Assembly: GCF_000165425.1 (NCBI RefSeq)
Contig: NW_001799023.1
Coordinates: 4,183 to 60,746 of the forward strand
Reading direction: 5' to 3'
From: Paramecium tetraurelia
Taxonomy: Eukaryota; Ciliophora; Oligohymenophorea; Peniculida; Parameciidae
Length of the DNA stretch: 56,564 nt
A program made the position numbers and the translations under genes. Position 1 is the stretch's first letter, and every line of letters begins with the position of its first letter. Positions 1 to 10,853 of this stretch are shown one piece after another. The notes under the pieces are model-generated. The model did no database searches. It was not told where the DNA came from and saw nothing but the letters and a program-made list of their open reading frames with translations.

Positions 1-270
1 CGGACTACTTTTCCTTCAACTTGGTGTTCGAGGCGTCCACCTCGACTCGCGTTCCTTTACGACTTTGATGTTATTCTTTTGTTTCATCCTTTCTCTCCGG
101 CCCATCAGCACCATCGCAGGATTTTTTTTGCATTTGTTTAAATGGTTCAGCTATCATCCATCCTCCTTCCCCTGCCCGCCCTTGCCCCCGCCTACTACCC
201 CGCCCCCGTCCCGCCCGCCTCCCTCGCCTCCGCTGCCCCCCCATCCGCGCGCTTTTCGCCCCCTGGAGCA
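1..270. other. GC-rich foreign-looking leading segment
   Basis: This stretch differs sharply in composition from everything that follows. Bases 170-262 are dominated by C and G, with runs of CCCGCC and CCTCCG, while the remaining window is strongly AT rich. Open frames on both strands here give low-complexity Pro- or Arg/Gly-rich peptides with no recognisable domain. The change to ciliate-like sequence falls at about 262-272, inside the reading frame of the BAH-PHD gene, so that gene loses its start. The simplest reading is a chimeric join or host/other-organism sequence at the contig end. A genuine GC-rich ciliate segment is much less likely. Confidence 0.65.
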
Positions 271-933
271 TAGAGATTTGATTAAGAAATTTTTGAAGAA
301 TTGGCAAAGTAGAAGAATTATAATGCATTAGCCAAAATAGCTGAAAAAGATAAAACTTAATTCAAAATATTCAAGAGATTGAAATGGAAAGGCTAATTAT
401 ATTAAATAAATGAATCAATTAGAGTCAATTTTTAGGATAGCTTAAGAATTGGAATAATCAAAAGAATCACAAGCATAAAATCATTTGTTGATAATCAAGA
501 ATTGCCATTGCTTCAATTAAATTGGTACTACTCGAAAATGGATCTCGATTCATAATGGGAACGATATATGAAATGTTTCAGCGAATATGAATTATTCCTC
601 ACTGAAATTTCAGATTTCATATTTATAGGACAAATTATCGACAAAGTAAAGGTTTTAAGTTTGAATGAATATGATTCATTTTTAGATGATGATATTAGTG
701 GTTAAAATAGATTATTTTTTATGAGATGCACATACAATGGTGACAAGAAAAGTATAAATCCGAATCCTAATGAATTAGAGAAGGTATGTTTTTGTGATAT
801 GCCACAAAATCCAGATCTAGTCTATATATTTTGTGAATCATGTAAAAAATGGTTACATATGGACTGTGTGCATTTAACTGAAGATGAAGCAAAGAATATT
901 GAGGAGTATATCTGTGTTTAATGCAATAAGTGA
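271..933 (+). CDS. BAH domain plus PHD finger protein, 5' truncated
   Basis: About 220 codons remain, ending at TGA 931-933, without introns. The N-terminal two thirds looks like a BAH domain (residues about 45-150): the segment LFLTEISDFIFIGQIIDKVK followed by VLSLNEY and then RLFFMRCTYN matches the core strands of that fold. The last 50 residues are a PHD finger with Cys4-His-Cys3 ligands: CFC, then CESC, WLHMDC and a final CVQC. BAH-PHD proteins read histone methylation and act in chromatin silencing or transcription; that role is inferred from the family. The frame stays open upstream into the GC-rich segment, so the true start is missing. The GTPase gene follows on the same strand 38 bases after the stop. 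Confidence 0.75.
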
Positions 934-971
934 TAATATTTTAATTTAAAAATAAATTTTGTTTAATTCTG

Positions 972-1538
972 ATGTCATAAATAGTTTTGGTTGTTGGTCC
1001 TTTGAGAGCTGGTAAAAGCAGCTTAATAGATGCTCTCACTTATGGATAGCTTCATAAGGAAATTTATACTTAGGATATTCATTTCTAAGTAAAATTAGCA
1101 AAAATCGCTTAACATAGAGTTTACGAAGTCCAATCTATAGAATGGGATGGAAAACCATTAGGCCTAATCGAATTTTATTCTAATCTTGCTGATTTAGTCT
1201 TGATCGTAGTTAATATTTGCGGAAATTATGACTAAATGGATTAAGTTCAGGAACTATATTTAACAATCTCTAATTCTTCAAATAGAAAATAATAAATCAC
1301 TCTAATAGGCAACTGGAACGGATAAACTCAAAGAAATTAATAATTATGTTAAAGTATAAGTAGATTTGCAAAATTAAATGACATAAAACTATATGAACTA
1401 GATAGTATAAATCTGATTAATGTTTAAATGGAATTTCATTACATAAGAAATTAATATTCTATTTTTGATGACATTTTCAATAAAAATAAAAATACTATAT
1501 TGTAAATTGCATCGTAAGCTGTTACAATATTTAAGTGA
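972..1538 (+). CDS. Ras-like small GTPase with degenerate nucleotide-binding motifs
   Basis: An intronless gene of 188 codons from ATG 972 to TGA 1536-1538. The N-terminus runs MSQIVLVVGPLRAGKSSLID, a clear P-loop (GxxxxGKS, residues 9-16) after a hydrophobic beta strand, as in Ras-superfamily proteins. The later motifs are weak: the expected DxxG after the second strand is not seen (the text is EFYSNLADLVLIVV), and the base-recognition NKxD position reads NWNG. The length suits a small GTPase. It could be an atypical or regulatory GTPase, or another P-loop protein such as an IFT22- or RABL-like form. Fold confidence is fairly good; biochemical activity is uncertain. Confidence 0.6.
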
Positions 1539-1604
1539 TTATATATGATTTATGATAAATATAAAGGGGATCAATTGTTAATAAATTAAAAAAGTAATTT
1601 AGAA

Positions 1605-2833
1605 TCAATCACAATATAATTTATTTTTATTGACTTTGTAGATGTTTTCTCTTATTTAGTCAATTTTGGAAATGATATTTACAATTTTATTCGGATTTTC
1701 ATTTCTATTCATGATTTTTTTTTAATAATCTTTGCTTTGGCCATAAAAGATATTGAGTTTAGCTTAGAAATATTATAAATAGATAACCTTCTGTTTCTGA
1801 AATTATAGATTCATCAATTATGCAATCATCAACTTAATTTGTTGGACAATTTTTATTGTATTTCAATGATTTTTGGATCCCCTAACAAGATTTTTTGGGA
1901 AGTCTTTCTGAAATTGGGTTTTATTTGTTGTCCAACCTAAAATTGATTTTTTAGTTTATTACTCGTAGAAATCTAATTCTCCAATATTATGTAACTCATT
2001 GGTTTTCACATTACAATTCAATTTTAAAGCATCTAGAAAGTGATCTGATGTAGCTCGAAATAGCTTATATCTAAATTTTCATTTTTACTTTTTAATATAC
2101 TTCCACAATTGGCTATTTAGTTCCATTTTCCAACTTTAATTATTTTATTCGAGATTATATGTGTGCTGAGTCCAATTTAGGTCTAAATTAATGCTTGATA
2201 TATACCTGATTAACGCCATGTGTTTAGTTCTTGCTTAGATCTTATTCTTAAATACTAAGATAAATTAAAATATTATACTCAACTAATCAGGACTCGACAC
2301 TAAATTATTATTTCTAATTTAGGATCTATAATCTTCTGCTATTAAATTCAAGTGATTTAATCGTTTATTTTCTTAATAATCACTTTTAATATAAGTTCTG
2401 TATCCTTATTTTGAGGACTTTCTTTCTGGTAGAGAAGGCTGAGTATTTAGAGTTTTTTTAATTTCACTATAGTTTTAATCATGGTTAACAATAAATTCTT
2501 TTATGTCATTGTAATCAATCATCGTTTCTTATTAAGTAATGGTATGTGTAACATGAAAAGTCTTTCTTTTTGTTAAAATGCTCTAAATATTATCATTAGA
2601 TTTACGTTTCTATATTTTTTTGTTGGCAAGCTGTTATTATATTTAATAACATCAACACATGAGGCTTATCCAGAAAGGTAAGTCTCAAATTTATTTTTGA
2701 AATCAATAATCTATATTGGCATTTTGCAAGTCCTTTTTGATTCTGCTGTTGTTGTTGCTCTTTAACTAAATGTTTAATCAAAAAGGGATTTTTGCCTTTT
2801 AATATTTTACATATTATAAAATTCTTATCCCAT
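1605..2833 (-). CDS. Hypothetical protein, five exons
   Basis: Starts at ATG 2831-2833 (MGQEFYNMQNIKRQKSLFDQ) and ends at TGA 1605-1607. Removing introns 2583-2605 (23 nt), 2071-2100 (30 nt), 1908-1936 (29 nt) and 1763-1787 (25 nt) gives 373 codons without an internal TGA. The protein is hydrophilic and Lys/Asn/Gln rich, with no signal peptide, membrane segment or domain I recognise. The last two introns would begin GTT rather than GTA, so the 3' half is less certain; stopping at the TGA at 1863 would give a 305-residue alternative. The 30-nt intron is a multiple of three but carries an in-frame TGA, so retention would truncate the protein. Confidence 0.5.
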
Positions 2834-3018
2834 AAAATTATGAATCAATCAATTAACTTATTAATTTCAGAAAGGAATCATCCTTTATAATGATGTATAT
2901 CGAAAAGAGATGATTTTAATGATTATCATTTTGCTTTCCTTCGGCTGAAATTATATTTTTTATTTCCAATAATATTTCAAAATTATATCAATACTTTATA
3001 ATTATTCAGTATAAAAAG

Positions 3019-4258
3019 TCACAATAACTCATATTTACCAAAAGGAACATATATCTATCTCTCTTATCTAAACTTAAATGCAATTAATTATTTATAATAT
3101 TGCATGTCCTCAAAATATTATTTGCTGGTGCAATCCTAATCGCTTAATTAAATGATAGCATAGAATCCCCATTCTAATATTTCTGATGAATTATTTGCAG
3201 ATAACTTGATATGATAAAATAATAATCCATACTTAGACAATTGAATGTAGCTGATTATCGTTTAGATTTGAGACTATAACTTTCTCTACCTTTGCCACGT
3301 AATTAGATTGAAGCTCTCTTGAATCTAATCCATCTAATAATCTGATTCCTCTCATTTTTGTTTATATGGGGTTTGGTTTTATTAATTTTTACTCGCTTCT
3401 CCAGGGTTTGAAACCTAAACGAGAAAAAATTTTTTCAGTTAATGAGACCCTTTGTTTTTTATTTGATAAATCATGTTAATTATTTAGTTCTTCTTCCAAT
3501 TCTTTGACTTGCTCATTAATTATTTCTTCAACCTATGGAACCACGAGATCCTAATTGTCAGAAGAATTATTCATCTCTTGAAATTATTTCGTCAACTCAT
3601 CAATTTTCTTTTTCAATTTTTCATTAGACATTGTGTTTTCTTAATCATTTGTAGATTCAAATTAGTTCAAAATTTAGAATTTTTTTTGATTACTACTACT
3701 TACTTAGTTTTCTTTATCTTCTTGAAACTAAACTCTGAGTTATCGTTTGGAATATTTAGATGCAGATTAATTTACAATTTATTGTTATCCAACTTCTGTT
3801 TTTTAAATTATCTAATGTGCCTAAGATTGAATCTATTTCAACAATTACTCATCTTAATAAATTTTTTACATAATATTTAGTATGTTTCTTTATATAAATT
3901 CTGTGTATTTAGATTTCTCTTTGCATAAAGAATGAAACACAACTAAAATTATTATCCATAGATTATTGTCTTTTAAAAGTTTTTCTCCTATTTGTGTTTT
4001 AACTTCAGGTATGAAAACTTAGAATGATAAATGTTATTTTAGTATGCTTGAGTCATCGGTTAGTAGTTGAATAGCAAGATCAAAAGAATCATTTTTATTT
4101 TGCATATCGAATACAATTTAAGATAATTATCTTGTGATGATATCGCCATCATGATATTGATATTGAGAATTCTTCTTTGCAAGCTTAGCTGACTTGTTTC
4201 CTGATCGGAGTGATTTCTTAAACAATATATCACTATTGCTAATACCCGGTTCAAACAT
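3019..4258 (-). CDS. Hypothetical Q-rich protein with coiled-coil segment
   Basis: Begins at ATG 4256-4258 (MFEPGISNSDILFKKSLRSG) and ends at TGA 3019-3021. One 28-nt intron at 3205-3232 (GTA...AAG) must be removed to keep the frame, giving 403 residues. The N-terminal 130 residues look helical and globular (LLKDNNLWIIILVVFHSLCK). A Q/S-rich linker follows, then a coiled coil near residues 215-275 (KLKKKIDELTKQFQEM and VKELEEELNNQ), then a C-terminal globular part ending VPFGKYELL. I do not recognise the family. It lies head-to-tail between two other minus-strand genes with short AT-rich gaps. Confidence 0.6.
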
Positions 4259-4510
4259 ATATTTAAATACAAATAATACAACGAAAACACTCTAAAATAA
4301 ACATGATTAAATCAATGATAAAATTTATACAATAATCACCAGAATTCAAAAATACTGATGATGGAAGGGCACAAAGAAGAATGAGACGATTTCAATAATT
4401 ATGGAAGAATATTTTCAATTATTATCATATCAAATAGTTCCAGGATGCATTTGCTTAAGTTAGTTGTTAATTTTAAATTATTTATATAAATATCAATGAT
4501 TTGAATAAAT

Positions 4511-5305
4511 TCAATTTTAGAAATAAGAATTCTATTAGCTCTTCAATTCTTAGAGTGATATGGATTGATCTTCAACATTTTCCTAATTGATAAATTGATA
4601 TCATTTACTTGATAGTCACTTCTCATAATATTGTTTCTTTTGGCAATGTTCTTGTCTTAAGATCGTTTCATTTTTTTCTTATATTTTCGCAATTTATAAT
4701 ACAGCACAATTATTGACATGATTTAAATAGTAATAATAGTGACCAATAGGACAATAACTAAGATATAAAAAATGGATACTAATAGTCCCAATCAAATAAG
4801 AAGAATCTTAAAAGGTAAATAATACTTAGACCGTCACCCATGGAACAAGTAATTTAAAAAAAGTTCCATTAACGCATGGCAATTATGTATTATCGACTAT
4901 AAAGTAAGATGAATCTGTAATATTTTAGCTAACAGTGCTTGCTCCCAGGATTTGATTTTAGATTGACTGTAGTGTGCAATTTTATGTGCAACTTTAAACA
5001 TCTTAGAGGATCATAACATTCTATTGGTAACATGATATATCTTATGAGTTATTCAGTTCAAGAAAATCAAATTTCTAAGAGTAAACTCCTTATGAATTGT
5101 TTTTCTATCTTAATCTAAAAAATACCAAATTAGCTAATAGTTTTTTTTGGGGTTGAATTTCTTGACTTGCTCCTGATTTATATAAGTTTGAGTGAAAAAT
5201 GACATATTGATTCTCCAACAAAGGGATTTCAATATTTAAATCAATTCTGAGCCCTGTGCTCTCTGAACAATAGACTGTATATATAATAAAAATAATAAAA
5301 CTCAT
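4511..5305 (-). CDS. Type I single-pass membrane protein
   Basis: ATG 5303-5305 opens with a hydrophobic signal peptide (MSFIIFIIYTVYCSES). Removing introns 4758-4779 (22 nt) and 4583-4608 (26 nt) gives 248 residues to TGA 4511-4513. The extracellular part of about 155 residues has several Cys (SCTQNC, LPC) and NxS/T sites. One transmembrane helix follows (GTIIIVLLVTIITIQIMSII), then a basic cytosolic stretch (YKLRKYKKKMKR) and a Ser/Gln-rich tail. No known domain was identified. The start is divergent from the plus-strand gene at 5324, so the two probably share an 18-base promoter gap. Confidence 0.6.
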
Positions 5306-5323
5306 AAATTAATAATAAGTTTG

Positions 5324-5849
5324 ATGCAAAATTAAAGTCATGCTGTAGAAACTCAATAGATCATTCTGACATTTCTATATTGGATATAAAAACAGAAAAT
5401 TACAAAAAATATGAAATCAATGCTTGATCACAATTAAGGTGCTATTAAGTCTGATTGCTTTAATTCTTAACAGTTTCTTATTAAAATATATAGGATCTCG
5501 AATAAGAATATTTGATTTCATTAAACTAAGGTGTAATTTAGGAATTCTTAAAAAGATTGATTTCATAATCATTGATAATATTGATATATATATGAATCTA
5601 GATTTAGCAATTCTTTTCATATCAAATGCTCTGATTTTGGAATAATATATGTATTTTGTATATTCTAATTGTAAGAAAGAGTGTACTGAATTCTTATAAA
5701 TTGTCAATTAATTTGATTTATTTGATTAAAATATTAATAATGTAATAATTAGTTTTTTGATTGATTTCTATTAGATGAGGGGAGAATGCTCTTTTAGATA
5801 TTATTGGAAGCTATATGCCTTAATATAAAATAAAAAATATCATTGTTGA
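5324..5849 (+). CDS. Small hypothetical protein
   Basis: ATG 5324-5326 opens MQNQSHAVETQQIILTFLYW. Removing a 25-nt intron at 5449-5473, which begins GTC rather than GTA, gives 166 codons to TGA 5847-5849. The rest is rich in Ile and Phe (IDFIIIDNIDIY, MNLDLAILFISNALIL) with a Cys pair (SNCKKEC), without a clear membrane helix. No family was recognised. Its last 10 bases overlap the 3' end of the converging Myb gene. The opposite strand is also fairly open here, so strand choice rests on the intron repairing the frame and on the ATG just upstream. Confidence 0.4.
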
Positions 5850-6592
5850 TTGTTGAGTTGAAATTATGATGGATAAATATAAACTGGCACTAACATTGGT
5901 GAAGGCACATATATTGGAATCTGATAAAGGCAATTCTAATAAAGTTGAACATAAGCAGGTGCTTACTAAACTGATGATTGTTAAATTGGTTGTTGAATTG
6001 CAGGAATATATTATTGCTCTTAAACATCTTGATTCTGCTAACTCTCTTCTTCGTTCAACTTTTATTTTTTCTCAGGTACTATATAGTATGGATTTTTAAT
6101 ATTGAGATATTTGTGTCTGAGGCATGAATAGAATCGATTTTTAACACTGTTCTCAGATCTTTAGTTGAGAGCTTTAGTAATTACACTCCACTTCCCTCCT
6201 ATGGATTGATAAAGTTCAACAATCTTTTTATCTTCTTCCATACTCCAAGGGGAAGTGTTAATTAATGGATCCAATTAGTTAAGATAATGTTCTCTAACCT
6301 ATTTTCCAGATCTCTTTTCAAAAAAAGTGCTTATCAAACACCAATTAAAGCCATGGGCATTAACTAATTCAAGCAATTTAGTGTCTTCTTCCTTAGTCCA
6401 AGTTCTTCGAAGCTTGAAACCTTTGATACGCTTCCATCTTTGAGAACATTAAGATGGATTACGGCCTTCAATTCTCCTGGCTACTTCAATCCAATCATAG
6501 TCTTTGATTCTTTTGAGTTCAGCCAGCAACCTATCTTCACTAGGTGTCCATGGTTTTCGTTACGATGCAGATGAGTTAGAATTTAATGACAT
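5840..6592 (-). CDS. Three-repeat Myb/SANT DNA-binding protein
   Basis: An intronless gene of 250 codons, ATG 6590-6592 to TGA 5840-5842. Three consecutive Myb repeats carry the spaced tryptophans and helix signatures: repeat 1 RKPWTPSEDRLLAELKRI to QCSQRWKRI, repeat 2 RRTWTKEEDTKLLELVNAHG to VREHYLNQL, repeat 3 TSPWSMEEDKKIVELYQSIG to SVKNRFYSCL (residues about 12-165). This resembles the R1R2R3 arrangement of c-Myb, Cdc5 or SNAPc190 proteins, which bind DNA as transcription or snRNA-gene factors. The C-terminal 85 residues are a Gln/Pro/Tyr-rich tail (YIPAIQQPIQQSSVQQ), like an activation region. The specific target is unknown. Confidence 0.85.
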
Positions 6593-7117
6593 ATTTAATT
6601 TAACTTTGAAATTATAATATAGTTGTTTAGTATTTATTCAGTTTATTGTTCTTACGGTTAATTTGCAATTAAATTTCTAAAAGTATTGAATAAATAATCA
6701 TTATTCATTTACTTTTTTATCAAGTAATCCATTATCAGATTTTCATCCTCCATCTGAATCTTCATTGCAACTGCTAAAACACCATCTGAAATTCAAAAAT
6801 CATTAAGAATTCAAAAACCCCCTTTTACTCATATTTTACTGAAAAGTACTGTTTAAATAAATAAAATTTGATAATTGCTTCAAAATATCTGATATAATGC
6901 TGAGATTATCAAGTTTTAGCTGCGCATATCAACATATTTGAATCTTCATATCACAAAAATGAAATTAATTTAAATATATCAAAATGATTAGATATTATAA
7001 AATTATCTATTCCCAGAACTTAACTTGAGTATCTAGTTATTATTTAATAAAAAGTTTTAGTGTTAATTTAGTTTAAATATAAAAATTATATAAGAAATTT
7101 ATAATATAAATATTTAA

Positions 7118-8905
7118 TCATTTTTTATGGAGCAATTATAAATCTTTTACCCTATCTAAGCATTTTTACAACAATTTAGCCTACTATTTATAAAATATTT
7201 AAGGTGCCATATAAACAATATTAAATATTTATTGAGTATGTTGATAATATATGTGTAATTAATAGGAATTGGGATTGGACAATAATCTATCAAGTATTGT
7301 AATAGCTACTTAGCAAAACTCTCTGAGTTATATGTATTCATATGTGGTCCACTTTTATTATTGAGCCAATTACATCATTAATTTTATTTATAAAATTTCT
7401 TGACAAATCCGTTTCATTTTGGCTTCTAGAGTTTCTATAAAAAAATCATCTCCCCTATATACAATATATTTATCTAAATAACTATCGTTTTATCTTCTTT
7501 AAGGTCTTTATGGATTGCAAACTTAAAGATGTTAATCAGACAATTGAAGAGAAATATATTAATCACATGACAAACAATAAATTAATTGTAATTAATTAGT
7601 AACTAACTATAAGGAGGAATTTTGAATTAAACTATTGATTCCATATTCTGCTTTTAAATACTGTAAGAATTCAGAAGTATTTTTTGATTCATCAATTATT
7701 ATGCTTTCATCAGAGTGAAATGGTTATTAGACTTAATAATATTATTATTACTAGGTAGATTAATTTAATATATGGTGATCTTAATTTTTAATGGGAGGAT
7801 TTTAATGAAACAAAGGTTTATTATGTACTTATTCAAAAACAGGTTTTTCAAATATTTTCTTCTGATGTGAAATGGAATTATCTCTACTAGTATTTTTAGG
7901 ACTATTTATGCAAATACAAGGGGAAATTTATTCTCTTGGGGATTTAGTCTGTTTGATAATTTGATTTGACATCTAATTATTCATGAATTGTCTGTTAGAG
8001 TTAGGATTATATTATTCTTACGATTACAATAAGTTATTATTCGGTTATTATGGAGAGCCTTGAATATAGGGGGTAATTTGACCAGAGTTAATTCCAAAGG
8101 TATTATTGTCTTAAGATTGATTTCTATGAGGTATCTAAATACTAGGAAAGAGCTGCTTATTAGATCTGTTGTGAATTTACGAGTAATTGAGTTAATCTTA
8201 TGAATTTTGTTCTTATGGAAATAGTTTTTATTCTAAATTTGAGGGATTTGAGTCATAATATATTGGTTATTATTAAGAAGGTTTATTAATATTAGCATTT
8301 TAATTATACAGTTATTGTTTCTGTTGCTCTATAATTTAATGTTATTGTTGAAATAGTTACTCTCTTTATTACAATTACTTCTCATAATGATTTTAATCCT
8401 TTTATTATTCAATGTTATAAAATAATTGTTCATATCGTTATTAATTTTCTAATCGTTACTATTACAATTCCTGTAACAATTATTAATATTCATTTCTTTG
8501 ATTAATGTTCAATTAATTAATGTTATTAGCCATTAGCTATTAGATGTTATCAATTTTTTAGAGAATTTCATTATATTTTAGATAATTCTCCTGCTTTTGT
8601 TGTAACATATTGATTTCTAACTCTTTGTAATATTGCATAATTTGCTGATATTAATTATTCATGTCGTTTTGATTGACTTATTACATGACACTATAACGTT
8701 ATTGCTTTGGTTAGTTGGAAATTGGAGAGTTGAGTTAAGTGGAAAGAGTTTATTATGAGGGAGGTCTAATTAATTGGGGAGTATAATATCGTTGTTGTTA
8801 TTGAATTTATCTTTCATGAAGTACAACATGCAATAACTATTCTTAATTTTAAGGAATTGGAGAAGGTTTAGGTATTCTCGGAGGTGTGGCGTATTGATTC
8901 AACAT
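7118..8905 (-). CDS. Q/N-rich coiled-coil protein
   Basis: One uninterrupted frame of 595 residues from ATG 8903-8905 (MLNQYATPPRIPKPSPIPQN) to TGA 7118-7120. The first 90 residues are Pro/Gln rich. Residues about 95-215 form a Gln-dense coiled coil (QQLLQELQQQRLENQQRYEQ). A long Asn/Ser/Gln-rich disordered region follows. The last 150 residues are globular and helical (FFIETLEAKMKRICQEILQI to KQQAKLLQKCLDRVKDLQLL). Most glutamines are TAA or TAG, so the region looks non-coding under the standard code. Function is unknown; the architecture suggests a scaffold, centrosomal/basal-body or RNA-granule protein, but that is only inference. Confidence 0.7.
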
Positions 8906-8919
8906 ATTAAATAAATAAT

Positions 8920-9650
8920 ATTTTTATAATGAACACGCTAAATCAACTAATTCAGAATAGTGTAAATAGGTACATTAAAACTCCTTGCTATATTTTTTAG
9001 TGAAAATTTGCAAATGGAATTGAATACACTTTATAGAAAATATTAACAATAAGGGAAGTTGAATGATTTTGCTATCTCATTAATGACACAGTTCATATAT
9101 AAGGGATTGTTGTTGGCCGTAATGTATGCAATTGATGGGTTATGCTTTTGAAAAATCTTTAATTAAACGATTCTATTTGGACAAACTGTCATCAGTAAAA
9201 TTGTGCTATTAAGAAATCATAGATGGTTTAAGATCAGTTCTATCTTTTTATTTTTTGAATTTCAAATTGAACATGGTTATAGATGAAATTTATGCTTGTG
9301 ATAAGTTAATTAAATATAGTTGATAATAATCCAATAATTTTTCTTTCTTTAAGAGACATGATATTATAAATAGAAAAAAAATAAAATATTTGGAATTATA
9401 ACTCAATGATAAGATATTAATGTAATAGAGGATTTGGATTCTAATTTAAATTATGAAAACTATTTCATGACTTTTAGTTTAGTAAATTATAGATGGAAAA
9501 ATGAGTTAAAAATATGAATGCTAGATGAATTGACAATTGGATTGTTTCATATATAATTTTCGAATGAAGAGTAGTTAATCAATTAAATATTAAATCTATT
9601 TAAAATAATTGGTATTCCCATATTTCTACCTCCTAAATGATGCTAGGTTT
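8920..9650 (+). pseudogene. Possible decayed protein kinase
   Basis: This gap between two genes holds short coding-like pieces in shifting plus-strand frames. One piece, LDELTIGLFHIQFSNEEQLI followed by NQILNLFKIIGIP, resembles the CDK/MAPK segment running from the ELLTGKPLF region to the FKILGTP region. An earlier piece, MTFSLVNYRWKNEL, sits where VTRWYRAPEL would be expected, and another, EIIDGLRSVLSFYFLNFKLN, sits where the catalytic loop would be. The catalytic HRD, DFG and APE residues are missing, and in-frame TGA codons remain after trying short introns. A fast-evolving gene with introns I failed to place is the alternative. Confidence 0.25.
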
Positions 9651-9792
9651 ATAGTTGTTCTAGTAAACTTATTTGAAATAAACATTCTACATGACCCATG
9701 GAAATTTGGATGATATAAAAAGTTTATAAACCAAAATAAAATAAAATCTCTAGTTAAGAATTAATGATAGCAATAAATATATAAATTTTATT

Positions 9793-10825
9793 ATGCAAAA
9801 TTAAATATTAACAAATAGATCAATAGTCAAACAGGACAGGATCTCCAAAATATTATCAAATTATAAGACTGAAATTGATAAACACAGTTAGTAAAGCTTT
9901 AGAATGCTTAGTTAGAAAATAAAACGAAAAGTACATACTATAGGTATGATAAGATAGGAAATCAAATTAGTGATAACTAAGCAAAATATCCCATACCAAA
10001 AAATAAAACTGAGGTATCCAGATTCTTTAGTGATCATTCTAAAAGCCAATTCCAAATTAGTGTTAAGGATCTACTCTTACATAAAAGTCAAATCTAAAAA
10101 TTATAATCAAAAAAACCCAAAGATGACAAACAAATGGTTCCAAGAATAAACAAAATTCAAAATGATATTTTTAAAAATTATCTTGCTCAAAGAAATTGTA
10201 ATGGTTCTAAAACTTATAGAGACTCAAGTAATATCAGTGTCTCTACATAGGAGATTTAGATGTCCGAATCAAAATGAGTGACAAAAGTACGCATTCTCAA
10301 TAAGCCCTCTTGCAAACACTCATCAACAAGAGTTATGAAAATAAATTCAACGAACCGAGAGATTCCCCAGAATTATGTTACGCTTCATAACATATATTTA
10401 AACTGCTTTAATAATCAATAAATGGATAAAGCAGTCTCCTTCTTCGTTCTGGCAGTTAAGGGAATGTTGCAAATACTTCATCATCCAATAATAAAACCGC
10501 GGATCCAAAATTCAATAAAATTAAAACATTTCTAGAATCAACCAAAACATTTCATAGTAATACTGACCCATACAAACTAACAACAGATCAAGAACTTCTA
10601 TAAGCTAAATCAAAGTTTGTTAAAGTGAATTAAAGTAAAATTTAATCTCTTTTATAAATTGCAAATAAAATCAAAAATACCATGGATGCATTGAATCAAA
10701 TACTAATTAAATAAGAAAAAACATCATCTATAATATCAAATCTCATATCTTATGAATGTAATTATATTTATTATAATTAAGTGTCATCTAGAGATAGTAT
10801 CGAGTCAATCTTTACTTTAGAATGA
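9793..10825 (+). CDS. Hypothetical hydrophilic protein
   Basis: ATG 9793-9795 (MQNQILTNRSIVKQDRISKI) to TGA 10823-10825. Two 23-nt introns, 9931-9953 and 10228-10250, restore one frame of 328 codons. The protein is Lys/Ser/Gln rich and largely disordered, with basic patches (SQKIKRKIGNQISDNQ), Ser-rich runs (LLLRSGSQGNVANTSSSNNK) and a helical segment near the C-terminus (LLQIANKIKNTMDALNQILI). No domain was recognised. It converges with the minus-strand gene at 10854, with a 28-base gap between stops. Confidence 0.55.
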
Positions 10826-10853
10826 TTATCTACATATTAACATATAATTAATA

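Noticed and set aside
65..331. Overlapping Pro-rich (plus) and Arg/Gly-rich (minus) open frames at the left end
   Set aside because: They arise from GC-rich low-complexity sequence read in both directions and span the composition break; neither has a domain.
2733..2765. CAG/CAA-type triplet run (CTGCTGTTGTTGTTGCTC on plus) as a polyglutamine tract
   Set aside because: In the frame of the inferred minus gene it codes for a Thr/Ala run (RATTTAES), not glutamine.
4380..4470. A possible RING-H2 finger (CILEL ... CPS) downstream of the one-pass membrane protein, suggesting a PA-TM-RING ligase
   Set aside because: After placing the 26-nt intron at 4583-4608 the membrane protein ends at 4511, and the RING-like piece is outside the gene and lacks most zinc ligands.
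5417..5707. A minus-strand open frame of about 96 codons
   Set aside because: It lies antisense to a plus-strand frame that runs from an ATG at 5324 to a TGA at 5849 after one intron; no family match supports the minus reading.
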